Source: Brucella tritici
GTDB taxonomy: Bacteria; Pseudomonadota; Alphaproteobacteria; Rhizobiales; Rhizobiaceae
Reading direction: 5' to 3'
Length of the DNA: 64,000 nt
Assembly: GCF_008932295.1 (NCBI RefSeq)
Contig: NZ_WBWA01000010.1
Location: forward strand, 62,001-126,000
In this document: piece by piece, positions 47,194 through 56,197 of the stretch
How the letters are laid out: every line of letters begins with the position of its first letter
Numbering within the stretch: position 1 is the stretch's first letter
The notes under the pieces: generated by a model
What the model was told of the DNA's origin: nothing
The model's input: the letters and a program-made list of their open reading frames with translations, nothing else
Databases searched by the model: none
Position numbers and translations under genes: made by a program

Positions 47194-47672
47194 CACCTGA
47201 AGAGGAAAAAAGCGGGCTTCACGCCACCACGCTTCAGATATGCGGTCGCGGCGTCATGATTATGGGGCGGTCCGGCGCCGGCAAGACTGAACTTGCGCTG
47301 ACACTTGTGGAAAGAGCGCTCCTTCGCGGAGAGGCTGCCTCGCTGGTAGCCGACGACCGCACATTGCTTCATGTGGAAAGCGGCAGGCTGATAGCCAGCG
47401 TTCCAGCAGCCCTTGCTGGTGGCGTGGAGATTCGCGGCGCGGGGCTTTTCAAGGTCGCTTTCGTGGAGGCCGCACCGCTCTATCTCATTGTCCGGCTTGT
47501 GGATCGGGATGAGGCCGAACGCTATCCGGGTGGTGAAACGTGGGAATTCGAGGGCATTTCACTGCCTCGACTTCTTTTGCCGGCTTTGTCGTCGAATGGC
47601 GATTCCAACGCGCTTTCGCGGGCCATCGAGGCCACCTTGTTTTACGAAAAATGGCCTTCGAACGAGGGCTGA
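47190..47672 (+). CDS. hprK: HPr kinase/phosphorylase, short alphaproteobacterial form
   Basis: The 160-residue protein corresponds only to the catalytic half of HPrK, with P-loop IMGRSGAGKTELALTL and the conserved IRGAGLFKV and DRDEAERYP segments. It lacks the N-terminal domain of Gram-positive HPrK, as usual in this class. It should phosphorylate a serine of HPr. The ATGA overlap with chvG places nutrient-signalling and envelope-signalling genes in one operon. Confidence 0.92.
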   Translation: MTPEEEKSGLHATTLQICGRGVMIMGRSGAGKTELALTLVERALLRGEAASLVADDRTLLHVESGRLIASVPAALAGGVEIRGAGLFKVAFVEAAPLYLIVRLVDRDEAERYPGGETWEFEGISLPRLLLPALSSNGDSNALSRAIEATLFYEKWPSNEG

Positions 47673-47876
47673 ATCCGGCTTTATTACGAATCGATTAATT
47701 TTCCACGACGCTGCGGCATTTTGCTTTTTTCATGGCAGCGTGGAAATTTTTCACTTGCTATCAAGATTTGCGCTGCCAAGATGCACAACTCGCCGGCGCT
47801 TTTCCGGCGTGGTTTCAGTGCCATCTGACACTCTGGCGGGGTGATGCGGCGGGCACGCGACGGGAGCTTTTATAGT

Positions 47877-48278
47877 ATGATCGGACTCGTGCTTGTCACG
47901 CACGGAAGGTTGGCCGAAGAGTTTTTGCATGCTGTCGAGCATGTAGTCGGGCCGCAAGACAATTTCGAGACCGTTTGCATCGGTGCCGAAGACGATATGG
48001 AACAGCGTCGGCGGGATATCGTTGATGCGGTGGAGCGCGCCGATAATGGCAGCGGGGTCATCATTCTGACCGACATGTTCGGCGGTACGCCGTCCAATCT
48101 CGCCATTTCCGTCATGAAGGAAGGCAAGGTCGAAGTCATCGCAGGTGTCAATCTGCCGATGCTTATCAAGTTGTCGAGCGTCCGCATCGGGGGCGACATC
48201 AAGACAGCTCTGCGCGAGGCGCAGGATGCGGGGCGCAAATATATCAATGTTGCGAGCCAGGTCCTGACAGGAAAGTAA
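47877..48278 (+). CDS. PTS mannose-family EIIA component (EIIA-Man, regulatory)
   Basis: The 133-residue protein begins MIGLVLVTHGRLAEE, with the phosphorylated H9, and has DMFGGTPSNLAIS typical of EIIA of the mannose family. No EIIB, EIIC or EIID genes accompany it, so it serves regulation, as in the incomplete nitrogen-related PTS of this group. The 204-base gap before it has no clear terminator. CGGGAG is the ribosome site. Confidence 0.92.
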   Translation: MIGLVLVTHGRLAEEFLHAVEHVVGPQDNFETVCIGAEDDMEQRRRDIVDAVERADNGSGVIILTDMFGGTPSNLAISVMKEGKVEVIAGVNLPMLIKLSSVRIGGDIKTALREAQDAGRKYINVASQVLTGK

Positions 48279-48281
48279 TTC

Positions 48282-48596
48282 ATGCACTCAAGCGTGCCCG
48301 TTACCGGTGAATACGAACCCGAAACAGCAGTTTCCCGATCCTTCGAGATCGTCAACAAGCGCGGCCTTCACGCCCGCGCTTCGGCCAAGTTCGTGCAACT
48401 GGTCGATGGTTACAATGCACATGTCCGTGTCAGCAAGGACGGCATGACCGTTGGCGGCACGTCGATCATGGGCCTGATGATGCTTGCCGCCTCTCCCGGC
48501 TGCTGCATCGATGTCAGCGCCTCGGGCGAACAGGCCGATGCGGTGTTGGAAGCCTTGCAGACACTCATAGCCGATAAGTTCGGCGAAGAATGCTGA
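48282..48596 (+). CDS. ptsH: Phosphocarrier protein HPr
   Basis: The 104-residue protein has the HPr active site NKRGLHARASAKF with H30 and the regulatory-serine segment GTSIMGLMMLAA, the target of HPrK. The N-terminus is about 17 residues longer than that of E. coli HPr. It follows EIIA by three bases and overlaps the next gene by seven. Confidence 0.95.
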   Translation: MHSSVPVTGEYEPETAVSRSFEIVNKRGLHARASAKFVQLVDGYNAHVRVSKDGMTVGGTSIMGLMMLAASPGCCIDVSASGEQADAVLEALQTLIADKFGEEC

Positions 48597-49426
48597 CGAA
48601 CGAAACTGCGGCCGCTGTGGGTGATCTCAACGATCCGGTGGCCGTTTTCGATGCGGGTATCGGCAGTTATGCCCTGGTTGAGCTGATCAGGCACAACCAG
48701 CCGCAGCGCGACATCATCTATTTTGCCGATCGGGCCAGTTTTCCTTATGGCGCGAAGAGCCGCGATCAGCTGCTTTCCATCATGCGCCGTACGATTCATT
48801 ACCTGACGGGCCTTGGCGCCCCAACAATCGTCCTTGCTTCCAATGCGCCCTCAGTCATGGTCCTCGACGCACTGAAAAGCGAGTTTGCCGTACCGGTCTA
48901 TGGCGTGGCGCCGCCGGTTCGTGCCGCCCTTGCGGCAAGCCGTAGCGGCAAGGTTGCCGTTATGGGTGTGCGTTCGATGATCGAGAGCGAAGAGCTTGCA
49001 GGCTTTGTCCGGACACAGACCGATAGGCCGGACGATGTTGCTTTGATCAATGCGTCTGCGATGGTGGAGCTGGTGGAAAATGGCGCTTTTCTTCGCCAGC
49101 CGGATGAGACCGCGCAAAAGGTGGCCGCATTCTGCGATGACATTGCTGCCAGCCATCCTCTCATCGACACGCTGACGCTTTCCAGTACCCATCTGCCACG
49201 GCTCAGATCGTTTTTCGAAACGGCCCGTCCCGGTTGGCAGTTTCTTGACCCGGCAGACGACGTGATCGCTGCACTCCCGCAGCCCGAAGGCGGCTCCGGT
49301 CGCACGGTTGCCCTGGTCACGGAAAGCGAAATCTATCCTGTTGCCGAATTTCGCCGCATGCTCGAAATATTGCAGGTCGATCTTCCTTTGACGGTTATCA
49401 ACCCCGCATTCGACAAACCTGCTTGA
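48590..49426 (+). CDS. Glutamate-racemase-like protein without catalytic cysteines
   Basis: The 278-residue protein has the Asp/Glu racemase fold, recognisable by VFDAGIGSYALV, FADRASFPYGAKS and VYGVAPPVRAAL. Both catalytic cysteines of MurI are replaced: the ACNT motif reads ASNA and the CTHYP motif reads STHLP. The DSG motif is DAG. Racemase activity is therefore not expected. The start lies inside ptsH (seven-base overlap), so it is made with the PTS proteins. A regulatory or binding role is possible. Confidence 0.85.
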   Translation: MLTNETAAAVGDLNDPVAVFDAGIGSYALVELIRHNQPQRDIIYFADRASFPYGAKSRDQLLSIMRRTIHYLTGLGAPTIVLASNAPSVMVLDALKSEFAVPVYGVAPPVRAALAASRSGKVAVMGVRSMIESEELAGFVRTQTDRPDDVALINASAMVELVENGAFLRQPDETAQKVAAFCDDIAASHPLIDTLTLSSTHLPRLRSFFETARPGWQFLDPADDVIAALPQPEGGSGRTVALVTESEIYPVAEFRRMLEILQVDLPLTVINPAFDKPA

Positions 49427-49598
49427 TATGCACGTATAAAGATTTCTTTATATTGCGTTGTGCTTCCGGCTGCGATCTGCTAGTCAAGGCGGCAGCCGGA
49501 GCGCTTTCCCGCATGGAAAGCTGCCCCACATTGGAATGCAATTCCGGCCGCTGATTACATCTTTATCGAGCTGGAACTGCCTTTTATTGGAGCACGCG
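49427..49598 (+). promoter_or_regulatory. Leader of ahcY with three potential hairpins
   Basis: The region holds arms TCCGGCTGC (49465-49473) and GCAGCCGGA (49492-49500), then GCTTTCC and GGAAAGC (49503-49521), then GGAAT and ATTCC (49533-49545), before the ribosome site GGAG. Such a chain of hairpins may form a regulatory RNA, for example one sensing S-adenosylhomocysteine. It does not match a riboswitch class I can recall. Confidence 0.4.
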
Positions 49599-50999
49599 AT
49601 GACCGCAAGCCAAGATTTTGTCGTCAAGGATCTTAGCCTGGCCGATTGGGGCCGTAAGGAACTCGATATCGCAGAAACCGAAATGCCGGGCCTGATGGCT
49701 GCCCGTGAGGAATTCGGCAAGTCGCAGCCGCTGAAGGGCGCACGCATTTCCGGATCGCTGCATATGACGATCCAGACCGCCGTTCTGATCGAAACGCTGC
49801 AGGTACTGGGCGCACAGGTCCGCTGGGCCTCCTGCAACATTTTCTCGACGCAGGATCATGCCGCCGCCGCGATTGCCGCAACCGGCACGCCGGTTTTCGC
49901 CATCAAGGGCGAAACGCTTGAAGAATACTGGACCTATACAGACCAGATATTCCAGTGGCCGGATGGCGAGCCATCCAACATGATCCTCGACGATGGTGGC
50001 GACGCCACCATGTACATTCTCATCGGCGCGCGCGCCGAAGCAGGCGAGGACGTTCTGTCGAACCCCGGTTCGGAAGAAGAGGAAGTGCTTTTCGCGCAGA
50101 TCAAGAAGCGTATGGCTGCAACGCCGGGCTTCTTCACGCGCCAGCGCGACGCCATCAAGGGTGTGACGGAAGAAACCACCACCGGCGTCAATCGTCTCTA
50201 CCAGTTGCAGAAGAAGGGCCTCCTGCCCTTCCCGGCGATCAACGTCAATGACAGCGTCACCAAGTCGAAGTTCGACAACAAATACGGCTGCAAGGAATCG
50301 CTCGTTGACGGCATTCGTCGCGGTACCGACGTCATGATGGCAGGCAAGGTTGCTGTCGTGTGCGGTTATGGCGATGTCGGCAAGGGTTCTGCCCAGTCGC
50401 TCGCCGGTGCAGGCGCCCGCGTGAAGGTGACCGAAGTCGATCCGATCTGCGCGCTTCAGGCTGCAATGGACGGTTTTGAAGTCGTGACCCTCGACGATGC
50501 TGCTTCGACCGCCGATATCATCGTGACCACGACCGGCAATAAGGACGTGATCACCATCGACCATATGCGCAAGTTCAAGGATATGGCGATCGTCGGCAAT
50601 ATCGGTCACTTCGACAATGAAATTCAGGTGGCAGCACTTCGCAACCTGAAATGGACCAATGTGAAGCCGCAGGTCGATCTGATCGAATTCCCGGATGGCA
50701 AGCGCATCATCCTGCTTTCCGAAGGCCGCCTGCTCAATCTGGGCAACGCGACCGGCCATCCGAGCTTCGTCATGTCGGCTTCGTTCACCAATCAGGTTCT
50801 GGGTCAGATCGAGCTGTTTACCCGTACCGACGCCTACAAGAATGAAGTCTATGTACTGCCGAAACATCTCGACGAGAAGGTCGCGCGCCTGCATCTCGAT
50901 AAGCTCGGTGCCAAGCTGACTGTGCTTTCTGAGGAACAGGCTGCCTATATCGGCGTCACTCCACAGGGCCCGTTCAAGTCGGAACACTACAGGTATTAA
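49599..50999 (+). CDS. ahcY: Adenosylhomocysteinase
   Basis: The 466-residue enzyme has the NAD-binding [20 protein letters not shown] and the C-terminal KSEHYRY tail typical of the family. It hydrolyses S-adenosylhomocysteine to adenosine and homocysteine, keeping methylation reactions going. The length includes the insertion (about 40 residues) of the bacterial/plant type. The ATG at 49599 follows TTGGAG; earlier in-frame ATGs from 49458 lie within the structured leader. A terminator follows at 51029. Confidence 0.97.
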   Translation: MTASQDFVVKDLSLADWGRKELDIAETEMPGLMAAREEFGKSQPLKGARISGSLHMTIQTAVLIETLQVLGAQVRWASCNIFSTQDHAAAAIAATGTPVFAIKGETLEEYWTYTDQIFQWPDGEPSNMILDDGGDATMYILIGARAEAGEDVLSNPGSEEEEVLFAQIKKRMAATPGFFTRQRDAIKGVTEETTTGVNRLYQLQKKGLLPFPAINVNDSVTKSKFDNKYGCKESLVDGIRRGTDVMMAGKVAVVCGYGDVGKGSAQSLAGAGARVKVTEVDPICALQAAMDGFEVVTLDDAASTADIIVTTTGNKDVITIDHMRKFKDMAIVGNIGHFDNEIQVAALRNLKWTNVKPQVDLIEFPDGKRIILLSEGRLLNLGNATGHPSFVMSASFTNQVLGQIELFTRTDAYKNEVYVLPKHLDEKVARLHLDKLGAKLTVLSEEQAAYIGVTPQGPFKSEHYRY

Positions 51000-51335
51000 C
51001 CATACGTTAAGTATTGCACTACATGTTGAGGCCGGGCAGTTGACAAACCGCCCGGTCTTTCTTTTTGCGTGCAAGATGCTTCACGTGGATTCGTCGGAAG
51101 GGTATTGTGTAGGCGAATCAAGGTGTTTGAGCGGGTGTTTGCGTTGCGCGTTTTTTGCCGGTTGTGGCGGGAAGCGAGAGGACGATTCATCCCCAGAATA
51201 CCTCAAAACGCGATGACCATCGTGCACTGTGGCGGCGTGCGTATGGTCGGGCTTTGATGTGTATTGAAGTGTTTTAATACGGCCAGTCTGCTTTCGTGGC
51301 AGTTTTCATGGCCGGGTGGCGGAGAAAAGGACAAC
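51000..51335. other. 336-base gap with terminator, no gene seen
   Basis: The left part carries the ahcY terminator (51029-51070). The rest, up to the AAAGGA ribosome site of the PAS kinase gene, shows no convincing coding frame. A sequence at 51078 resembling half of parS is too divergent to call. Confidence 0.5.
51029..51070 (+). terminator. Rho-independent terminator after ahcY
   Basis: GGCCGGGC and GCCCGGTC pair with one wobble around a loop, followed by TTTCTTTTTG. Confidence 0.85.
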
Positions 51336-53912
51336 ATGCCAGAGTTCGGCGCAACGGGGATTTTGCGGAATGTTTCCGCAATCGTTACTGGCAGGCAATG
51401 GCGTCCTGCCGCCCATGTTGCAAAGCCGTTCGCATGGCTTGCCCCGAAAAAAGCCCTGATGAAGGCCTCCGTTTCTCTCGCGACGCTTTTCGCAGTCGTG
51501 CCCGCTTTCGCGCAAGGTACGGAATCGGCGCGCATCGCCCTGCCCTTTGGCGGCGGCAGTATCGGTGCTTTCGAGGTCATCCAGTTTTCCATGTTCCTTG
51601 GCGTTATGGGCGCAGCGCTGCTTTCTGCCGGCTGGCTGATCCGCGAACGGTCGCGCGTTGCCGCGGAAAACAAGGAACTGCGTTCCAAATTCGCCGACCT
51701 CAATCTTGTCGCCCAGCGCAATGAAGCCCTGCTCAACCTCAAGGATCAGCGCATCGTGGTCTGGGATGGCCACAACACGCGCGCTGAAGTCGTGGGGCTG
51801 CTGCCGGACGAAAGCGCTGCCCCGCAGGATCGTTCGACCTTTCTGGCTTTTGGCCGCTGGCTGCGTCCCCAATCGGTCGTGGCGCTTGAGCGCGCCATCG
51901 GATCGCTGCGCGAACAGGCGCGGTCTTTCGACCTCACAGTTGAAACCGTCAACGGCACCCTCCTCGACGTGCGCGGACGCACATCGGGCGGCTTTGCCGT
52001 GGCGCGCTTCCTCAGCCTGCAGGGCGTGCAGGCTGAACGCGCGGCGCTGCAGGCGCAAAACCGCGAATTTTCCGAGCGTATCGAATTATTCCGGCGTCTT
52101 CTTGATCGGATCGACCAGCCGGTCTGGACCCGCGACGCCGGTGGCCGCGTCGAATGGGTCAATGCTGCCTATGCGCAGGCTGTCGATATGGCCGACGCAA
52201 GCCAGGTCATTTCCGAAGGGCGCGAGCTTTTCGGCGCACAAGCGCGTCAGCGTCTGGAGCGTGACCGCTTTGCCGAGCCTGTCCTGCAGGACCAGCTGAC
52301 GGCTGTGGTGCACGGTGACCGCCGCCTTTTCAACGTGACGGACGTAAGCGCGGAAACGGGTTCTGTCGGCCTCGGTTTCGACCAGACCGAAGTGCAGGCG
52401 GTGCGCGAAGAACTGAACCGCACCATGAAGAGCCATGCCGAAACGCTCGACCAGCTTTCGACTGCTGTGGCGATTTTCGATCCCGAGATGAAGCTGCAAT
52501 TCTTCAATCAGGCTTTTGCCAAGCTGTGGTCGCTCGATACGGCATGGCTGGAATCACAGCCGAGCAACACGCTGATCCTCGACCGCCTGCGTTCGGAAGG
52601 CAAACTTCCGGAACAGCCGGAATGGCGCAAATGGAAGGATTCGGTGCTTTCCGCCTATCGCGCTGTCGAGCCGCAGGAACATATGTGGCATCTGCCGGAT
52701 ACACGGACGATGCGCGTCGTCGCCAATCCGCATCCGCAAGGCGGCGTGACCTGGTTCTTCGAGAACATGACCGAAAAGTTCGAACTTGAAGGCCGTTACA
52801 ACACGCTCATCAAGGTACAGGGCGAAACGCTCGACCATCTGGCGGAAGCCGTGGCGGTGTTCGGTTCCGATGGCCGTATCCGGCTTTCCAATCCGTCCTT
52901 TGCCGACCTTTGGGCGCTGCCGATGCCGCTCATTGTCGAAGGCACGCATATTTCGTCGATTGCCAAGATTTGCGGGGAGCGCGGCGGCAACGGCTTGTGG
53001 GACGATTTCGTCTCCACCGTCACCGGCTTCCTCGACAAACGCGACGGGCGCATGGGGCAGGTGGAGCTGGATGACGGCACCATCCTTTCCTTCGCCGTGG
53101 TGCCGCTGCCGAAGGGCCAGACCATGCTGACCTTTATCGACGTCACCGATACGGTGCGCGTCGAACGGGCGCTCAAGGAAAAGAACGAGGCGCTGGAACT
53201 GGCCGACCAGATCAAGAACGATTTCGTCCAGCACGTTTCCTATGAGCTGCGTTCACCGCTGACCAACATCATCGGCTTTACCGAACTGTTGCAGACACCG
53301 GCTTTCGGGTCGCTCAACGAGCGCCAGATCGAATATCTCGACCATATCAGCACGTCGTCATCGGTATTGCTGACCATCGTCAATGATATTCTCGATCTTG
53401 CTACCGTCGATGCAGGCATCATGGAACTGGAGGTGGGCGAAGTTTCCGTCGTGGAAGCGATTTCCGCCGCTGCCTCTCGCGTCGGTGAGCGCATGCGCGA
53501 TCACGATATCGGGCTCGACATCGACATTGCCGACGACGTGGACGTATTCAAGGCCGATGCGAACCGCGTCCGTCAGGTGCTTTTCAACCTTTTGTCGAAT
53601 GCGACCAACTATGCGCCGGAAGGTTCCAGCATCCAGTTGCAGGTAGCGCGCGAGGGGTCGGAAGTGGTCTTTGCCGTCCACGATGACGGTCCCGGCATGC
53701 CCGGAGAAGTGCTCGACACGGTTTTCAAGCGCTTCCAGTCCTATCCGAATGGCGGCCGCCGCCGTGGTGCGGGACTCGGACTTGCCATCGTCAAGAGCTT
53801 TGTCGAGCTGCATGGCGGATCGGTCGATATCGATACGGGTTCCGGTCGTGGAACAACGGTGATTTGCCGTTTTCCGTCGGAAACACGCAGCTTCCGCGTC
53901 GCCGCCGAATAA
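51336..53912 (+). CDS. PAS-domain sensor histidine kinase
   Basis: The 858-residue kinase has an N-terminal hydrophobic segment (residues 42-58), a second membrane helix (VIQFSMFLGVMGAALLSAGWL, near 85-105), PAS-like domains around 240-300, 350-430 and 490-610, a HisKA domain with DFVQHVSYELRSPLTNIIG and an ATPase domain with LFNLLSNATNYAPEG, HDDGPGMP and GAGLGLAIVKSF. There is no response regulator gene beside it. It resembles the kinase found next to ahcY and tsaE in other Rhizobiales. Signal unknown. Confidence 0.92.
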   Translation: MPEFGATGILRNVSAIVTGRQWRPAAHVAKPFAWLAPKKALMKASVSLATLFAVVPAFAQGTESARIALPFGGGSIGAFEVIQFSMFLGVMGAALLSAGWLIRERSRVAAENKELRSKFADLNLVAQRNEALLNLKDQRIVVWDGHNTRAEVVGLLPDESAAPQDRSTFLAFGRWLRPQSVVALERAIGSLREQARSFDLTVETVNGTLLDVRGRTSGGFAVARFLSLQGVQAERAALQAQNREFSERIELFRRLLDRIDQPVWTRDAGGRVEWVNAAYAQAVDMADASQVISEGRELFGAQARQRLERDRFAEPVLQDQLTAVVHGDRRLFNVTDVSAETGSVGLGFDQTEVQAVREELNRTMKSHAETLDQLSTAVAIFDPEMKLQFFNQAFAKLWSLDTAWLESQPSNTLILDRLRSEGKLPEQPEWRKWKDSVLSAYRAVEPQEHMWHLPDTRTMRVVANPHPQGGVTWFFENMTEKFELEGRYNTLIKVQGETLDHLAEAVAVFGSDGRIRLSNPSFADLWALPMPLIVEGTHISSIAKICGERGGNGLWDDFVSTVTGFLDKRDGRMGQVELDDGTILSFAVVPLPKGQTMLTFIDVTDTVRVERALKEKNEALELADQIKNDFVQHVSYELRSPLTNIIGFTELLQTPAFGSLNERQIEYLDHISTSSSVLLTIVNDILDLATVDAGIMELEVGEVSVVEAISAAASRVGERMRDHDIGLDIDIADDVDVFKADANRVRQVLFNLLSNATNYAPEGSSIQLQVAREGSEVVFAVHDDGPGMPGEVLDTVFKRFQSYPNGGRRRGAGLGLAIVKSFVELHGGSVDIDTGSGRGTTVICRFPSETRSFRVAAE

Positions 53913-53926
53913 GGTAAAGGGTGCCC

Positions 53927-55456
53927 ATGAGCGCCTCACAATCCAGCATCAGCTATTTCTTGCCCGACGAAGCTGCAACGCAGCGTTTCGGCGAGGATTT
54001 CGCCCTCGCCCTGCAAAAGGGCGATCTCGTCACGCTTTCAGGCGATTTGGGGGCGGGAAAATCCTCGCTTGCCCGCGCGATTATTCGGGCAATCGCCGAT
54101 GATGAGGAGCTGGACGTACCAAGTCCGACTTTCACGCTGGTACAAAGCTACGAGACTTTGCGCATTCCTGTTGCCCATGCCGATCTCTACCGTATTTCAC
54201 ACGGCGAAGAACTGGATGAGCTGGGACTGCCGGAGTTTCTGGAAGATGGCGTGGTTCTGGCCGAATGGCCGGAGCAGGCCGAGGGTTTCCTGCCTGAACC
54301 ATCACTTGCTGTCACGCTAAGCCATGAAGGGGCAGGGCGGCGTATTGCCGTGTCGGGACCAGCGGCTGCGATCCAGCGGCTGGAACGCAGCCATGCGATA
54401 CGCACATTTCTGGACCTCCATGACCGTGCCGATGCAACGCGCCGCTATTTGCAGGGTGATGCGTCACCACGCAAATACGAGACGATCCGTACGGCTGCGC
54501 GCGGCGTCGAGATTTTGATGAATGCGCCGCAGATGCCCTATGATCCGCCGCTGCGCGACGGAAAAACCTATCGGCAGATTGCGCATCTTGCGGAAAACAT
54601 CCTTGCCTTTGTCGCTGTCGATGCGCTTCTCGACAGCCATGGTTTTCGCGTGCCGCAAATGCGTGCCGCCGATCTCGATGCCGGTTTTCTCATCCTTGAG
54701 AATCTCGGAACCGAGGGCGTGCGGGCAGCTTCGGGTGAACCTGTTGCGGAACGCTATGAGGCCGCCGGACGTTTTCTGGCGCATCTGCATGGCGTTGGCT
54801 GGCCAGACCATGCACCTGTGGCGGGGCATCCCGACCACATCATTGCTGGCTTTGACCGCGATGCGATGATGATTGAGGTCAGCCTGATCGGCCAGTGGTA
54901 CGCGCCGCGCATGATGGGCAGGCAACTTACAGACGCAGAAAAGCAAGCTTACGAAGCCGTATGGGGTCATGTGATCGCCGACATTGCCGATGTTGAGAAG
55001 AGCCTGCTCTTGCGCGACTATCATTCGCCCAACCTGTTCTGGTTCCCGGAGGCGGGAGGCAAGGACAAGATCGGTGTCATCGATTTTCAGGATGCGATGA
55101 TTGGACCGGCAGCCTATGACGTGGCCTCGCTGGCCCTTGATGCGCGTGTGACGATTTCGCCGGAGCTGGAACAGGCTGTGGTCGCTGCCTATTGCGATGA
55201 GCGTCGCGCGCTTGGACATGCGTTCGACGAGGCTTTGTTCCGCAAGGCCTATGCGGCGATGGGTGCACAGCGTAACGCCAAGCTGCTCGGCCTTTTCGTC
55301 CGGCTCGATGAGCGCGATGGTAAGCCGGATTACCTAAAACACCTGCCACGCATTCATGACTATCTCGGCCGTGTGCTGAAGCATCCCGTCATGGCGCCAG
55401 TGGCGGCGTGGTTTGAGGAATTGGGATTGATGCAGCAGGAAGAGGCCGCGCAATGA
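53927..55456 (+). CDS. TsaE - aminoglycoside phosphotransferase-like fusion protein
   Basis: The 509-residue protein has two parts. Residues 1-150 are TsaE, the ATPase of tRNA threonylcarbamoyladenosine (t6A37) synthesis, with P-loop SGDLGAGKSSLARA (K45) and FTLVQSYE. Residues from about 165 form an APH-type kinase with LRDYHSPNLFWFP and IGVIDFQDAMIGPAAYD, similar to AmgK, which phosphorylates MurNAc/GlcNAc at the anomeric carbon for peptidoglycan recycling. The MurU-like gene follows with a four-base overlap, which supports the AmgK assignment. The ATG at 53927 was chosen over GTG at 53921. Confidence 0.9.
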   Translation: MSASQSSISYFLPDEAATQRFGEDFALALQKGDLVTLSGDLGAGKSSLARAIIRAIADDEELDVPSPTFTLVQSYETLRIPVAHADLYRISHGEELDELGLPEFLEDGVVLAEWPEQAEGFLPEPSLAVTLSHEGAGRRIAVSGPAAAIQRLERSHAIRTFLDLHDRADATRRYLQGDASPRKYETIRTAARGVEILMNAPQMPYDPPLRDGKTYRQIAHLAENILAFVAVDALLDSHGFRVPQMRAADLDAGFLILENLGTEGVRAASGEPVAERYEAAGRFLAHLHGVGWPDHAPVAGHPDHIIAGFDRDAMMIEVSLIGQWYAPRMMGRQLTDAEKQAYEAVWGHVIADIADVEKSLLLRDYHSPNLFWFPEAGGKDKIGVIDFQDAMIGPAAYDVASLALDARVTISPELEQAVVAAYCDERRALGHAFDEALFRKAYAAMGAQRNAKLLGLFVRLDERDGKPDYLKHLPRIHDYLGRVLKHPVMAPVAAWFEELGLMQQEEAAQ

Positions 55457-56184
55457 AAATGCCTGAAATGGGCCCGAAGACGGCTATGGTTCTTGCCGCC
55501 GGACTTGGCAAGCGCATGCGTCCCATCACCGAAACCATTCCGAAGCCGCTGGTCAAGGTAGCGGGCAGGCCCTTGATCGACTGGGGGCTTGATGCAGCGG
55601 CGCAGGCGGGCATTGGTACGGCAATCGTCAATGTGCACTATTTAGCCGACCAACTGGAAGAGCATCTGCGTCATCGCAACGATCTCAGTGTTGTGATTTC
55701 GGACGAACGCGAAATGCTGCTCGATTCCGCTGGCGGTATTGTGAAGGCGCTGCCGCTGCTCGGAGCAGAGCCGTTTTTTATTCTGAATGCCGACACATTC
55801 TGGGTCGGCGACGAGAAGGTTCCCAATCTGTCGGCGCTTGCTGAGGCCTGGGACGCGGACCGGATGGATATTCTTCTGATGACGGCGCGTCTCGATCAGG
55901 AAACGGGCTATGAAGGCAAGGGTGATTTCGTTGCCGACGAAAACGGGCATCTGCGCCGCGCACGGGACGTCTCGGGCGAGCCGGTGATCTATGCGGGAGC
56001 AGGGATCATCCATCCCCGCATCTTCGCTGACGCCGAGCCGGGCGTGTCGTCGCTCAACCGCTATTTCGACGAAGCGATTGCAGCCGGTCGCCTTTATGGT
56101 ATGCCAATGACCGGACATTGGCTGACTGTCGGAACGCCGGACGCAATCGGCGAGGCGGAGGCAGCGCTTACCGCATTTGCATGA
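55453..56184 (+). CDS. murU: Nucleotidyltransferase, MurU-like (N-acetylmuramate 1-phosphate uridylyltransferase)
   Basis: The 243-residue sugar nucleotidyltransferase has the signature VLAAGLGKRMRPITETIPKPL and the ILNADTFWVGD metal site. With an AmgK-type kinase it would turn recycled MurNAc into UDP-MurNAc, a route that bypasses early peptidoglycan synthesis and fosfomycin. It overlaps the fusion gene by four bases. The substrate is inferred from the neighbour; a different NDP-sugar enzyme is possible. Confidence 0.85.
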   Translation: MKMPEMGPKTAMVLAAGLGKRMRPITETIPKPLVKVAGRPLIDWGLDAAAQAGIGTAIVNVHYLADQLEEHLRHRNDLSVVISDEREMLLDSAGGIVKALPLLGAEPFFILNADTFWVGDEKVPNLSALAEAWDADRMDILLMTARLDQETGYEGKGDFVADENGHLRRARDVSGEPVIYAGAGIIHPRIFADAEPGVSSLNRYFDEAIAAGRLYGMPMTGHWLTVGTPDAIGEAEAALTAFA

Positions 56185-56197
56185 GGAGGTAGAACGC

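Noticed and set aside
49584..51074. 496-codon open frame opposite ahcY
   Set aside because: It lies antisense to a highly conserved enzyme; such long shadows are common in GC-rich genes with strong codon bias.
51078..51093. Sequence around TTCACGTGGA resembling parS
   Set aside because: Only the central TTCACGTG is kept and the right half is disrupted, so it is far weaker than the called sites.
51069..51257. 62-codon frame between ahcY and the PAS kinase gene
   Set aside because: It starts at the tail of the ahcY terminator, has no ribosome site and resembles no known protein.
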